Of a stretch of DNA of 64,000 nt, positions 46,936 through 55,042 are shown piece after piece. Where the stretch lies: positions 111,065 through 175,064 of the forward strand of contig CAJBEZ010000033.1 in assembly GCA_903952205.1 (NCBI GenBank), written 5' to 3'. Both the position numbers and the translations under genes were made by a program. How positions within the stretch are numbered: position 1 is the stretch's first letter; the number at the start of each line of letters is the position of its first letter. This stretch comes from an uncultured Desulfomonile sp. (GTDB lineage Bacteria > Desulfobacterota > Desulfomonilia > Desulfomonilales > Desulfomonilaceae). The notes under the pieces are model-generated. The model saw only the letters and a program-made list of their open reading frames with translations, searched no databases and was not told where the DNA came from.

Positions 46936-47964
46936 ATGCCTAGAAAACGTGACATGGACAAGAGTTACGGGGAGAAGGTGATAAGGCTTTTTGCGAGCCT
47001 GCTGTTCGCCGGAAGGCCTCATAGTCTTACTGAACTGGCCAATATGCTGGACTGTTCCAAACAGACGATTGCGCGTATCGTCCGGGACATCGAATCATCA
47101 TATCAGGTCGAAATAGAAAAGATGATGAAGGGTAGGGAGGCTGTATACGTTATCAAGAGCCGTAAACCCCCTGCCGCAGCCTATCTGGCGCCTTCGGAAA
47201 TGAATCTTTTGTGGATGTGTCGGGCGTTTACGGAGCGGCTCCTCGGAAAACAGCTCTTCCAGGAGGCGAGAGACGCCCTGGACAAGAGTCGGGCGCTCTT
47301 AAAAGACCAGACCAGTCTTTGTGACGCCAATTTTGCCTGTTTCTATCCCGGGACCATAGATTACACCCCGCATCAGGAAACCATCAGCGCTCTTATCAAA
47401 GCCATGAACGACAAGCACGTCTGCAAAGTCACGTACAAGTCACCATATAATGAACGTTCAAAGACCTTTTATATCAAGCCTCTCAAGATCTTTTCTTACA
47501 AGGACGCCCTGTATCTCCATGCGCTAAGGGCAAAAGATCCATGGCAGACGAAATATGTTGAGCCCGAATTTGATCCGGTATTGGCCATTCACAGATTCAG
47601 AAAGGTAGAAATCGATGAAACCAAGGCCCATTTTGAGGTTCCGAAGGAATACGACTTCCAGAAGGCGTTCAATCAGACTTTTGGAATCATTAAAGACGAA
47701 AAGTTTGAAGTCGAGGCTGAATTCACGGGGTGGGCGGCTATTTACGTTGAAGAACGAGTATGGAGCAACGATCAGATCATAACCCGTGACGGCGACAAGG
47801 TCCGTATCAAGTTCACCGCCTCAAGTGAACCTGAAATCATCTCCTGGATTCTTTCGTTTGGGGATGAAGCGAGACTATTAAAACCAGACATTCTTGTTAA
47901 GCGGGTCTCGGAAAATACTGAGAGTATGAAAAGACTTTACGGCGTTGTTAACAAGCAACAATAA
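46936..47964 (+). CDS. WYL-domain transcriptional regulator
   Basis: The 342-residue product has an N-terminal winged helix (R-P-H-S-L-T-E-L-A-N-M-L-D-C-S-K-Q-T-I near residue 27) and a WYL domain (about 145-225: I-K-P-L-K-I-F-S-Y-K-D-A-L-Y-L-H-A-L with the conserved basic and aromatic positions) followed by the WCX extension. WYL proteins bind nucleic-acid or nucleotide ligands and often control defence or mobile modules. It is divergent from the small-gene group and next to a conserved operator, and it is followed after ten bases by an unknown gene with AAGGAG, so it probably controls both sides. Confidence 0.85.
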   Translation: MPRKRDMDKSYGEKVIRLFASLLFAGRPHSLTELANMLDCSKQTIARIVRDIESSYQVEIEKMMKGREAVYVIKSRKPPAAAYLAPSEMNLLWMCRAFTERLLGKQLFQEARDALDKSRALLKDQTSLCDANFACFYPGTIDYTPHQETISALIKAMNDKHVCKVTYKSPYNERSKTFYIKPLKIFSYKDALYLHALRAKDPWQTKYVEPEFDPVLAIHRFRKVEIDETKAHFEVPKEYDFQKAFNQTFGIIKDEKFEVEAEFTGWAAIYVEERVWSNDQIITRDGDKVRIKFTASSEPEIISWILSFGDEARLLKPDILVKRVSENTESMKRLYGVVNKQQ

Positions 47965-47974
47965 GGAGAAATTA

Positions 47975-48562
47975 ATGAATGAGGAATTGGTTGAAGCCAC
48001 CGTTTGTCCGCGATGCATAATCACTGTGATGGGTGGCCATGCTGGTGAAGGTGAAGACACAATATTTAATAGGAAAATTGATGATATTGAACAAAACGGC
48101 AGGACTTTTTGGGTCGTTAGGTCACGAAAGGCCCAACCATCGCAAGTACAGGAAATGTGCAAGACTGAACCAGCTTATGTAATATTTGTTAGCCCAGCCA
48201 CCAAAGGGGGCGCACGAGATACAGTCACAAACAATTCCGTTTCTGAGTTTTCCACAAACGGAGCGGATTGGTCTCCACTACCCGAAGGATTAGGCCCAGT
48301 GACAGGCAAATTGGACTCTCAAACAAGCGCACTTGTTCTTGACAGGTTGACTCTTACTATTAAAGACCAGTTGGAGTTGGATCTATGCGATTATGCAAAC
48401 TTTAACGATCCGACTATGCCGTTGAAGTTGATGCAAGGATGTTCAACAATATGCTCGGTTCGCAAAGACATGAGACATCATCCAGACAAACCCAAGTCCC
48501 GGATTCGAGACGTCATTGCAATTGGTAGGCTTGCACAACCTTATTGTGTTTGGGTCAGATAG
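47975..48562 (+). CDS. Hypothetical protein in the WYL cassette
   Basis: The start at 47975 follows AAGGAG by six bases and gives 195 residues; the frame is open ten codons upstream inside the WYL gene. The sequence has C-P-R-C at residues 11-14 and several further cysteines, Y-V-I-F-V-S-P-A-T near residue 70, and a C-terminal R-I-R-D-V-I-A-I-G-R-L. I do not recognise the family. Its tight spacing to the WYL gene and the nuclease-like gene downstream suggest one functional cassette. Confidence 0.6.
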   Translation: MNEELVEATVCPRCIITVMGGHAGEGEDTIFNRKIDDIEQNGRTFWVVRSRKAQPSQVQEMCKTEPAYVIFVSPATKGGARDTVTNNSVSEFSTNGADWSPLPEGLGPVTGKLDSQTSALVLDRLTLTIKDQLELDLCDYANFNDPTMPLKLMQGCSTICSVRKDMRHHPDKPKSRIRDVIAIGRLAQPYCVWVR

Positions 48563-48640
48563 ACTTGTTTAACAAGAGTGCAATTTCCTGAAAAGTAATC
48601 TTTGGCAACTCAAACCATAAAACGGATCTAGGGAGTTTCA

Positions 48641-49630
48641 ATGATGTCTAAAATTCATTACTTTCAGCGATATTCTTCAATTGAGAACACTGTAACTAAC
48701 AACACCCTTCAACTATTCGCTAGAATTTACAATTACTCGACGATCCAAGCATCTAAAATACTAAGTGAAATTACTGGTGAGCCAATTGACATTAGCATTG
48801 AAATCAATCAGCAGACACGAGGACAGGGCGCTGTTCCTGATGGTGCGATCATACAAAGAAGCTTCAAAGTCTTAATCGAATCTAAAGTTGATGCTGGGGT
48901 TGATATTAATCAGCTCATAAGGCACGCTCAAAACTTCTCCGATGAATCTCAAAAAGTATTGCTTCTCATGACAAAGCAGCCAATAGGGCAGGCTGATGAA
49001 GATAAAATCAGTCGACAGATATCCGCTGTATGTTCAGGCCTGATTTTCAAGAACACAACTTATGAGGGGGTCTGCAAGGCAATTAAAGGGCAGTTCAAGG
49101 AATATGAATACGAAATGAACTCCCTTGTAGATGACTATGTTGAATATTGTAATGATACAGGGCTTTTCGATCAGTCCAAATTTCTTATGCGTATAGTGCC
49201 TTGCGGTGAGAGCGTTGAAATCAACAAAAAGTACGGGATCTATTTTCATCCATCAGATCGTGGTTATACAAAACATTCCTTTGTTGGAATTTATGCCAAC
49301 AAGACGGTGCAATCTGTTTGGGCCATTGATAGCGTTTTTGATATCCAGTTTGATGGAACCACACTTAACAAAAATTTCATCGAAGGTCGCGATACAAATG
49401 ATTATGATCAAAAGATCATTGATATCATTAAAGATGCAAAAACTTTCTGCGGATACCAAATTGAAGATGATCACCGTTTCTTCTGCGGAAAGCCAGAGGA
49501 AACCGATTACCAAAAGTCTTCTACTGGCGGAATTCAAGGGGCGCGATTCGTCAACTTACGGGACGTGATTGGTGATTTCACTGATATAAAAGACGTTGCA
49601 AAAAAGCTGAGAGGCAAACTATGGGTGTAA
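48641..49630 (+). CDS. PD-(D/E)XK nuclease-like protein
   Basis: A 329-residue soluble protein with an AGGGAG site before ATG. Near residue 66 it has G-A-V-P-D-G-A-I-I-Q, and about a dozen residues later V-L-I-E-S-K-V-D, a spacing of PD and E-x-K that matches the PD-(D/E)XK nuclease fold. The N-terminal 55 residues are helical and the C-terminal 190 (G-I-Y-F-H-P-S-D-R-G-Y and W-A-I-D-S-V-F-D-I) do not resemble a known domain. The nuclease call is from the motif only. It is the third gene of the WYL-headed cluster and could be a DNA-targeting effector. Confidence 0.55.
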   Translation: MMSKIHYFQRYSSIENTVTNNTLQLFARIYNYSTIQASKILSEITGEPIDISIEINQQTRGQGAVPDGAIIQRSFKVLIESKVDAGVDINQLIRHAQNFSDESQKVLLLMTKQPIGQADEDKISRQISAVCSGLIFKNTTYEGVCKAIKGQFKEYEYEMNSLVDDYVEYCNDTGLFDQSKFLMRIVPCGESVEINKKYGIYFHPSDRGYTKHSFVGIYANKTVQSVWAIDSVFDIQFDGTTLNKNFIEGRDTNDYDQKIIDIIKDAKTFCGYQIEDDHRFFCGKPEETDYQKSSTGGIQGARFVNLRDVIGDFTDIKDVAKKLRGKLWV

Positions 49631-49805
49631 CGGATAAGACTTCGTTCCGCGGAACTAACTGCGCCAACCAGGGCACTCCAACGCAATTGTGCCTGCGCTA
49701 CCAGGTTTCTGAATTCCTAGAAGGAGTAAAAGCGCCTGTAAATTTTATCTTAAACTAAAGCGATATTAAATAATTGTCTGATACCTTTGAGTTAAATCCC
49801 GAGTC

Positions 49806-50558
49806 TCAGAACTTTTGTGCTTTCTTAACCGCAGTTTCAATAAGAATTCGTCCCGCCTCCAGAAATTCCGGTTTCACCTCCAACGTCAACGTCCCACCAT
49901 AACCCACGCTAACTAACGAAGTCATAATTGCTTTGAAATCGACATTGCCGGCGCCTATCGGCAAATGTAGATCATCATCCTTGGATTGGCCTCCACGGTT
50001 ATCGTGTAGATGGACGTGACGGATCAGCTTCCCAAATTTCTCAATGATCGCAATTGACTTATTTTCTGAGCCGCCAAGATTCGCGTGCCCGACATCAAGC
50101 GTCAGCCCAAGATCCGGCACTTCATCCATTACAGGCTCAAAATCTTCAGCCGTTTCGGAAAGATTCTCAAGGTTGATGGCGACGGAGTTCTTTCGCCCAT
50201 ATTCAACTATTTCTTTGAGCGCCCTTGTTTTCTCAGCCAATACAAGATTACTGACTCGTCTCCTGTCCGTGAGGAGATGGATATTCAACGACCGGATAGA
50301 CATGCGGTTCAGGGTGTCAACGGTGGCCATAAGATTCGGAATATACCGGTTCCAAAGAACTCCGGCGTCATTGGGATCGCCTTCAAGAGGCCCATGAGCC
50401 ATGAGAAAGAGCTTGCCAAGACCACCATTTATGATTCCGGATTCCCACCACATTCGCCTGGCCCCGGCATTTGCCATGGCAATTTCTCCGAAATCGAAGC
50501 CGGTTCGCCTCAGTCTTGTGATGTCATCAAGAGATCTTACTGGAGCGCCAAAAAACAT
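49806..50558 (-). CDS. TIM-barrel sugar-phosphate isomerase/epimerase-like protein
   Basis: The 250-residue product belongs to the xylose isomerase-like/AP-endonuclease 2 fold. Metal-binding positions are seen in I-N-L-E-N-L-S-E near residue 132, L-D-V-G-H-A-N near 160, H-V-H-L-H-D-N near 187 and T-L-E-V-K-P near 230, in the usual order Glu, Asp-His, His, Glu. Such proteins isomerise or epimerise sugars; no specific substrate is evident. Its start overlaps the end of the gene upstream by 32 bases. Confidence 0.82.
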   Translation of the reverse strand: MFFGAPVRSLDDITRLRRTGFDFGEIAMANAGARRMWWESGIINGGLGKLFLMAHGPLEGDPNDAGVLWNRYIPNLMATVDTLNRMSIRSLNIHLLTDRRRVSNLVLAEKTRALKEIVEYGRKNSVAINLENLSETAEDFEPVMDEVPDLGLTLDVGHANLGGSENKSIAIIEKFGKLIRHVHLHDNRGGQSKDDDLHLPIGAGNVDFKAIMTSLVSVGYGGTLTLEVKPEFLEAGRILIETAVKKAQKF

Positions 50559-50877
50559 TATGAATCATACCTTTCAGTAAAGAGTACCATCGACATGGTT
50601 CTTTAACTCCAATTATTCCGGAATCGATGTCTTCCATAAGAGCTTCCAGAACTCCCTTGGCGGTCAATATGTAACTCCCGAGAAAACTGGGGTCTGGATC
50701 TGCGCTAAGCGCCGAAACGAGTTCCCTGGTATAAAGATGATCTTCGCCCAGGTAATTAATTAGAAGCCACTTTGCCTGAATTCTCCATTTGCAATAGAGC
50801 CTTAAGTCAACCTTATTCCGAGGGTCATCGATCTGCAGGCTGTTGAGAAGTTCTCCAAGGCGTTCTTTGAAAGTCAT
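50527..50877 (-). CDS. Hypothetical protein upstream of the TIM-barrel gene
   Basis: A 116-residue soluble helical protein (W-R-I-Q-A-K-W-L-L-I-N-Y-L near residue 31; I-L-T-A-K-G-V-L-E-A-L-M near 70). No motif recognised. Translation of the TIM-barrel protein begins inside its last codons, so the two are likely coupled and may work together. Confidence 0.6.
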   Translation of the reverse strand: MTFKERLGELLNSLQIDDPRNKVDLRLYCKWRIQAKWLLINYLGEDHLYTRELVSALSADPDPSFLGSYILTAKGVLEALMEDIDSGIIGVKEPCRWYSLLKGMIHNVFWRSSKIS

Positions 50878-51061
50878 GTTTCAGACTCCTTTCCTGCCTT
50901 GGCTCTAGCAATTGACGTGCCATCACTTCCTCTGTAAGATTGAAATTCTAAGTTTGTAATACAATCGGCTTGCGCTGAAAAGTCAAATTCAAACGTACCT
51001 GTCCGGTAGACCGTTTCAATGCGCACTAACTGGACAACAATCTTAGACGAACGGCCCCAAA

Positions 51062-51268
51062 ATGGATGAAGACCCTTTCATTATAGCCGCATGGATGGTC
51101 GAGGAAGACAGACTGCGCCAGGAGAAGAAAGCCGCTGAAAGAAGACAGCAGAAGCTCCTCGACTCCTATCAGCCACTCCAGTATGATCAACGACCAAATC
51201 GGTCGATAGGAAAATGGTTCATCCTTGGCGCTGTAATCATCATTATCTACTTACTATCTCGAAACTAA
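51062..51268 (+). CDS. Small tail-anchored membrane protein
   Basis: A 68-residue product with an acidic start, a charged helix (R-L-R-Q-E-K-K-A-A-E-R-R-Q-Q-K) and one hydrophobic C-terminal segment (W-F-I-L-G-A-V-I-I-I-I-Y-L-L). No clear ribosome binding site, so confidence is moderate. It precedes the repeat protein gene by 36 bases on the same strand; a membrane gene also neighbours the copies at 45792 and 59112. Confidence 0.5.
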   Translation: MDEDPFIIAAWMVEEDRLRQEKKAAERRQQKLLDSYQPLQYDQRPNRSIGKWFILGAVIIIIYLLSRN

Positions 51269-51304
51269 ACCAAAACTGTTTTTGCAAGCTGGAGATAAAT
51301 CAAA

Positions 51305-51550
51305 ATGAAATCTTTATTGGTTGCGGTAATCGTAGCAATCCTGTTTGTTCCATCACTGGCCCCTGCATACAAGCAGGTCCGTGACGGTAGCGGAAACCTC
51401 GTCGAAACCTGGACCAGGCAGGGTGACCGTATCGAAGTCCGGGACAAGGACAATAATCTGAAAGAGCAACGTCGCCGGGTAGGAGATCGCATTGAAGTCC
51501 GTGACGGAAGCGGAAACCTCATACGGGAAGAATCCGGCGATAATGATTGA
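51305..51550 (+). CDS. Exported 20-residue repeat protein (family copy 2)
   Basis: An 81-residue protein with a signal peptide (M-K-S-L-L-V-A-V-I-V-A-I-L) ending near P-A-Y-K and three 20-residue repeats V-R-D-x-x-x-N-L-x-E/R-x-x-R-x-G-D-R-I-E. This copy is the most divergent, with N in place of K in G-N-L, but the repeat length and spacing match copies 1 and 3. GGAG stands ten bases before the ATG. Function unknown. Confidence 0.7.
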   Translation: MKSLLVAVIVAILFVPSLAPAYKQVRDGSGNLVETWTRQGDRIEVRDKDNNLKEQRRRVGDRIEVRDGSGNLIREESGDND

Positions 51551-51593
51551 TCAAGCATCAGCGAATCGAGAGACGTTTGTCGAGAAATATGGA

Positions 51594-51611
51594 TTGACAC
51601 TCGAGTGTCAA
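51594..51611. repeat. 18-base perfect palindrome
   Basis: TTGACACTCGAGTGTCAA is its own reverse complement. It lies 43 bases after the repeat protein stop. It could be a dimeric regulator site or a cruciform/terminator stem, but there is no T-run. Confidence 0.5.
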
Positions 51612-52565
51612 CGACAATTACATTTGAGCGCCAGCGCCACCAACAAGAAGCACTTTAACATGAATTTTTAGCCCCATTCTCGTTGACTGGTCTCCCTTTC
51701 TTTGGCCATACTCCCTTTCTCAAGCAATACCGTTCACCTACAATCTAACGTCCACAGGTCCTGTGGATAACTCTTGATTTAGGCTGTTGATACAATTGCT
51801 AACCCACCAGTTTTCCATAGGTCAAAGCACTCTGCGCCTTTTTGGGGCACAAGAAAAACCTAATGATATCAAACTACGGAGTAACCTGCCGTAATCACGA
51901 GGATAGCAAAAAAGCCCTATTTTTTAGGTGGCCTAGTTATAAACACTTGTTGATAAACGTATTTCAGGGTTGGTTCGAAGAACCGCTGAATTTTCAGTCA
52001 TGTCCCCCGTAAAGGTATAAATCCAGTCAGCCCTTCTCCCTAAACTGCATTCATCGACACCTCAAAATCCCAACGCCATCTGCGTCGGATAATCACTCAC
52101 CTCGGATTCCGACATGACCTTGCTCGCAGTGGGCGGTTTGGAATAGTTCTTAGTTTTGGGAATTTTAATCACATAGCCCAAAAGTTTCGTCAGAGGGCCG
52201 CAAAGACCAACCAGGGCCTTCTCCATAATTACAGATATAGCTAGGCCTGTGGGTCCCTGACGCTGAAGTCTGCCTTCAAGTGTTAATACTTTGTATGTGA
52301 ATACCCTTCGGGACAAGCAAGGTGGTAGTTCCTTTCTCTTGAAATTACCCAGGCGAAGCCTCGGGGAATCCGCAATGTATTTGGCAGTGGTTGGTCAGCG
52401 TAGAAAGAAGCTTTGTATCCGTGGTCGCTCAAGGCGCCAACAATTGGTTGTGCTCGCCGACCGGGGTCATGTTCACTGCCGCGCTTTTTGCTTCAGTTGC
52501 TTACCGACCTTTTGGAACACTCACCACTGCCCTCTCGATTGAGTCCATTCCTTAGCGCATGAAAA
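51612..52565. other. Long region without a recognisable gene
   Basis: About 950 bases with only weak frames. Visible are an eight-base inverted repeat (51751-51758 with 51760-51767) that overlaps a TGTGGATAA DnaA-box match at 51762-51770, and a GGTTC/GAACC hairpin near 51972-51984. A minus-strand frame at 52062-52316 lacks a ribosome binding site and is not credited. Probably decayed sequence and IS110 flank. Confidence 0.4.
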
Positions 52566-53834
52566 TCATTTCTCAATGACGGCGCAAGGCGTCAGCATAT
52601 ATCCAAATTTGCCGGCCTGACGAATCAGGTAATTAATCTTTGATTTCTTGTGTAGATCGCTGAGATAATCCTCTCCGAGATCCTTGAATTTTTCTCCATG
52701 CTTAATCACGTGGTATATGGCTTTGAGAATCCTATGGGCTATGGCCATAATCGCTTTTTTAGGACCGAGCCTAGACCTCAGACTAAAGAATTTTGCTCTG
52801 TAATATGATCTCTTAGTCCTTACCGCACTCCAAGCCACTTCAATTAGGATTGTCTTGAGATTGCCCCTACGAACCGGACTTCTTCCGGAGTGTCTTTTCC
52901 CTGCGCTCTCGTTGTTTCCTGGACAAACTCCAGCCCATGAACACAAAGAAGCGGTATTGGGAAAAGTTGAGAGTGTCGGACCTGTTTCAGAAATAATAGC
53001 ATAGGCTGATATGAAATTAATCCCGGGAATTTCGTTCAATCTGTCGATCGCATCTTCATGCGCTTCTAAAAGAACTCTTAATCGAGCTTGAATATCATTG
53101 ATGAGATGTTCAAGATGGTCTGCATGAGCAAGCATCTTTTCGAGCAACCAGCGATGATGCTCTTCGAAAAAGCCCTGAACCGCTCGATATAATTCCTCGC
53201 TCTTCGACTTCAAGGTCCCTTTGAGACATTTTCTTACGTCTTCCAGCGAGAGTTCCCGGTCCTTTTCGAGGAGGAGTTCCATGAGATTACGACCTGAACG
53301 GCCGAATAAGTGCGATGCCACAGAATCGATTTTGATGTTCGCAGATTCAAAGAGTTTGTGAACCTGTCTTTTTACATCACCAAGATCTTCGATCTTACTC
53401 CGCCTATACCTGGTCAGATCACGCCATTGCCTGACATGTTTTTGAGGTATGAAGCTTCCTTTTAATAGCCCGACTCGTAGGAGCCCACATATCCACTGAC
53501 AATCCGACATGTCTGTCTTTTTGCCCGGAAGATTTTTGAAATGCCGCGCATTGACAAGAATCACCTCAAAAAAAACTTCCAAAATATTGTGTACCGGCCT
53601 CCAATAGATACCAGTGCTTTCCATAGCGATAATGGGGCAGTTATGATCGAGTAACCAATCTCTCAGCCGAAACAGGTCATCAGTAAACGTCTGAAAAACT
53701 TTCAGCTCGCTGTCCTCATGACCATTTTCGTTCGTGGTGATCACGCACGCATTGATCAATTCCTTGTGAACATCGAGTCCACAGCAAACTTCGTGCATCA
53801 CTCTCAATATTGATGTATTTTGCCCTAGGGTCAT
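52566..53834 (-). CDS. IS110-family transposase
   Basis: The 422-residue product has the DEDD RuvC-like N-terminal catalytic domain (C-G-L-D-V-H-K near residue 18, A-M-E-S-T-G-I-Y-W near 69, D-M-S-D-C near 108) and the transposase_20 C-terminal domain (I-P-G-I-N-F-I-S-A near 277, S-W-A-G-V-C-P-G near 303 with the essential serine region S-A-G-K-R-H-S-G). An AGGAGG site lies five bases before the ATG at 53834. Length is typical and the frame is intact, so the element may be active. IS110 ends lack terminal inverted repeats and were not mapped. Confidence 0.9.
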   Translation of the reverse strand: MTLGQNTSILRVMHEVCCGLDVHKELINACVITTNENGHEDSELKVFQTFTDDLFRLRDWLLDHNCPIIAMESTGIYWRPVHNILEVFFEVILVNARHFKNLPGKKTDMSDCQWICGLLRVGLLKGSFIPQKHVRQWRDLTRYRRSKIEDLGDVKRQVHKLFESANIKIDSVASHLFGRSGRNLMELLLEKDRELSLEDVRKCLKGTLKSKSEELYRAVQGFFEEHHRWLLEKMLAHADHLEHLINDIQARLRVLLEAHEDAIDRLNEIPGINFISAYAIISETGPTLSTFPNTASLCSWAGVCPGNNESAGKRHSGRSPVRRGNLKTILIEVAWSAVRTKRSYYRAKFFSLRSRLGPKKAIMAIAHRILKAIYHVIKHGEKFKDLGEDYLSDLHKKSKINYLIRQAGKFGYMLTPCAVIEK

Positions 53835-53859
53835 GGCATCCTCCTAAAATTGTGATTCA

Positions 53860-54354
53860 TCAGGTAGTATGCCATGACTCGATTCTAGACCGTATTCTCA
53901 TTGTTGGTTGTGCCCGCACAGGGCATGGTAGTTCACTGGTAAGTATGAGCTTGGCGAATCTATCTTGCGCCTTAGAGAAAACGCCCACTTCCAAAAGCCC
54001 CATTTCATCTTCCAGCGTCAGGAACATAACTCTCTTTCCGGACTTGGTCGGGGGCGTGTGAACCAGAATCAGCATTCCTGAAACTCTAACTGTTGCGCCA
54101 CTGGGCATCCGACTCAAACTACTCGATGTAACCACATTCTGCTTTCTCAAAATATTCCTCAGTGAAGTCAGAGGATGCGCATGACAAAAGATACTCATCG
54201 ACATGGCTTCTCTAAGTGTCTTTTCAGCGCAGTCCCTAGCAAATGATTGAACCGGTTTCATGGGGCTTGTGTTTTTATAGTGGTTATTGGTTTGCATGTT
54301 TTGCATTATAGAGAACAGATGCTCTCTATTCAAGAAAAAACCATTTCTGTTCAA
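53860..54354 (-). pseudogene. DnaE/DnaE2 C-terminal fragment
   Basis: The frame contains A-H-P-L-T-S-L-R followed by an OB-fold stretch G-A-T-V-R-V-S-G-M-L-I, T-P-P-T-K-S-G-K, and F-L-T-L-E-D-E-M-G-L-L, which are the C-terminal motifs of DNA polymerase III alpha (and the DnaE2 type). The first ~30 residues and the last ~30 are not recognisable. The IS110 gene begins just 26 bases past its end, so the element or its insertion cut the gene. It may be the missing tail of the truncated DnaE at 42192-44549. Confidence 0.7.
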
Positions 54355-54392
54355 AAAATCCGCCAGGATTCAATTGGAAGCGCTATCTTCCC

Positions 54393-54422
54393 TTGACACC
54401 CCCTACGCCCTTGCCTTAAATA
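54393..54422 (+). promoter_or_regulatory. Sigma-70-type promoter of the HU gene
   Basis: TTGACA at 54393-54398 and TAAATA at 54417-54422 are separated by 18 bases and end 56 bases before the HU start codon. This is a good consensus match. Confidence 0.6.
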
Positions 54423-54478
54423 GCCTTAACTAATATTGTTGAAGCGAAATAACTATTGTTATCAAGGGAGGCACGATC

Positions 54479-54751
54479 ATGACAAAGGCTGAATTTGTGG
54501 ACAAACTTGCGGAAAAAGGCAAGATGACGAAGAAGCAGGCTACCGAAGCCATAGACCTGATTTTCAACACCATGGCCGACGGGTTGGTCGCCGGTGAAGA
54601 AATCGCCATTCCCGGCTTCGGCAAATTCTCCGTTGCGACCAGGAAGGCTCGCACAGGTTTGAATCCTCAGACCAAGGCAAAAATTAGCATTCCTGAGACT
54701 AAAGTTCCAAAGTTTACATCAGCAAAGGCCCTGAAGGATTCAGTAAAGTAA
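54479..54751 (+). CDS. HU-family DNA-binding protein
   Basis: A 90-residue histone-like protein: M-T-K-A-E-F-V-D-K-L-A start, helical dimerisation part, G-F-G-K-F-S-V near residue 47 and the beta-arm R-K-A-R-T-G-L-N-P-Q-T near 57, ending with F-T-S-A-K-A-L-K. GGGAGG stands seven bases before the ATG. It bends DNA non-specifically as a dimer and supports recombination and replication. Normal length; own promoter at 54393. Confidence 0.93.
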   Translation: MTKAEFVDKLAEKGKMTKKQATEAIDLIFNTMADGLVAGEEIAIPGFGKFSVATRKARTGLNPQTKAKISIPETKVPKFTSAKALKDSVK

Positions 54752-54813
54752 TTCCAGTTTTGTTGAGTAGCTGGCGGGGAGTTATGGTCAGATAAATATT
54801 TTTTAACTTTGCA

Positions 54814-54918
54814 TTGACATGTGTCAACGCTCTTGATAGTTAAGGAGCCCATAGGTGACTCTCCCTACAGGATGAGACCCTTAGCCCTGGCACCCCCCCG
54901 CTAGGGTTTTTCTTTTTT
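54814..54918 (+). ncRNA. Possible short RNA or attenuator transcript
   Basis: TTGACA at 54814-54819 and TAGTTA at 54837-54842 (17-base spacing) form a promoter; about 45 bases after it an intrinsic terminator stands at 54885-54918. No start codon with ribosome binding site lies between. The region would give a ~70-base RNA, either a small RNA or an attenuated leader for the MBL hydrolase gene that begins at 55043. The -35 overlaps a TTGACA/TGTCAA inverted repeat, which may be an operator. Confidence 0.45.
54885..54918 (+). terminator. Intrinsic terminator with T-tract
   Basis: CCCTGGC (54885-54891) pairs with GCTAGGG (54900-54906) across a C-rich loop, followed by TTTTTCTTTTTT. Seven base pairs with one G-U. 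Strong rho-independent form on the plus strand. Confidence 0.75.
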
Positions 54919-55042
54919 GGGCAATTGTTTGGCGATGAACTTAAACCAAACTCGACTCTTTGACGACAAGCTGTTACATCTGGTGCTGGTGCCCCTTTCT
55001 GATTTTGGTTTAAATATTAATCACATAATCAATGGACTTAGA

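Noticed and set aside
51972..51984. GGTTC...GAACC looked like a tRNA T-arm
   Set aside because: No acceptor or anticodon stem around it; a simple hairpin.
52062..52316. 84-codon minus-strand frame near the IS110 gene
   Set aside because: No ribosome binding site or recognised motif; could be decayed DNA. Kept only as a remark in the intergenic entry.
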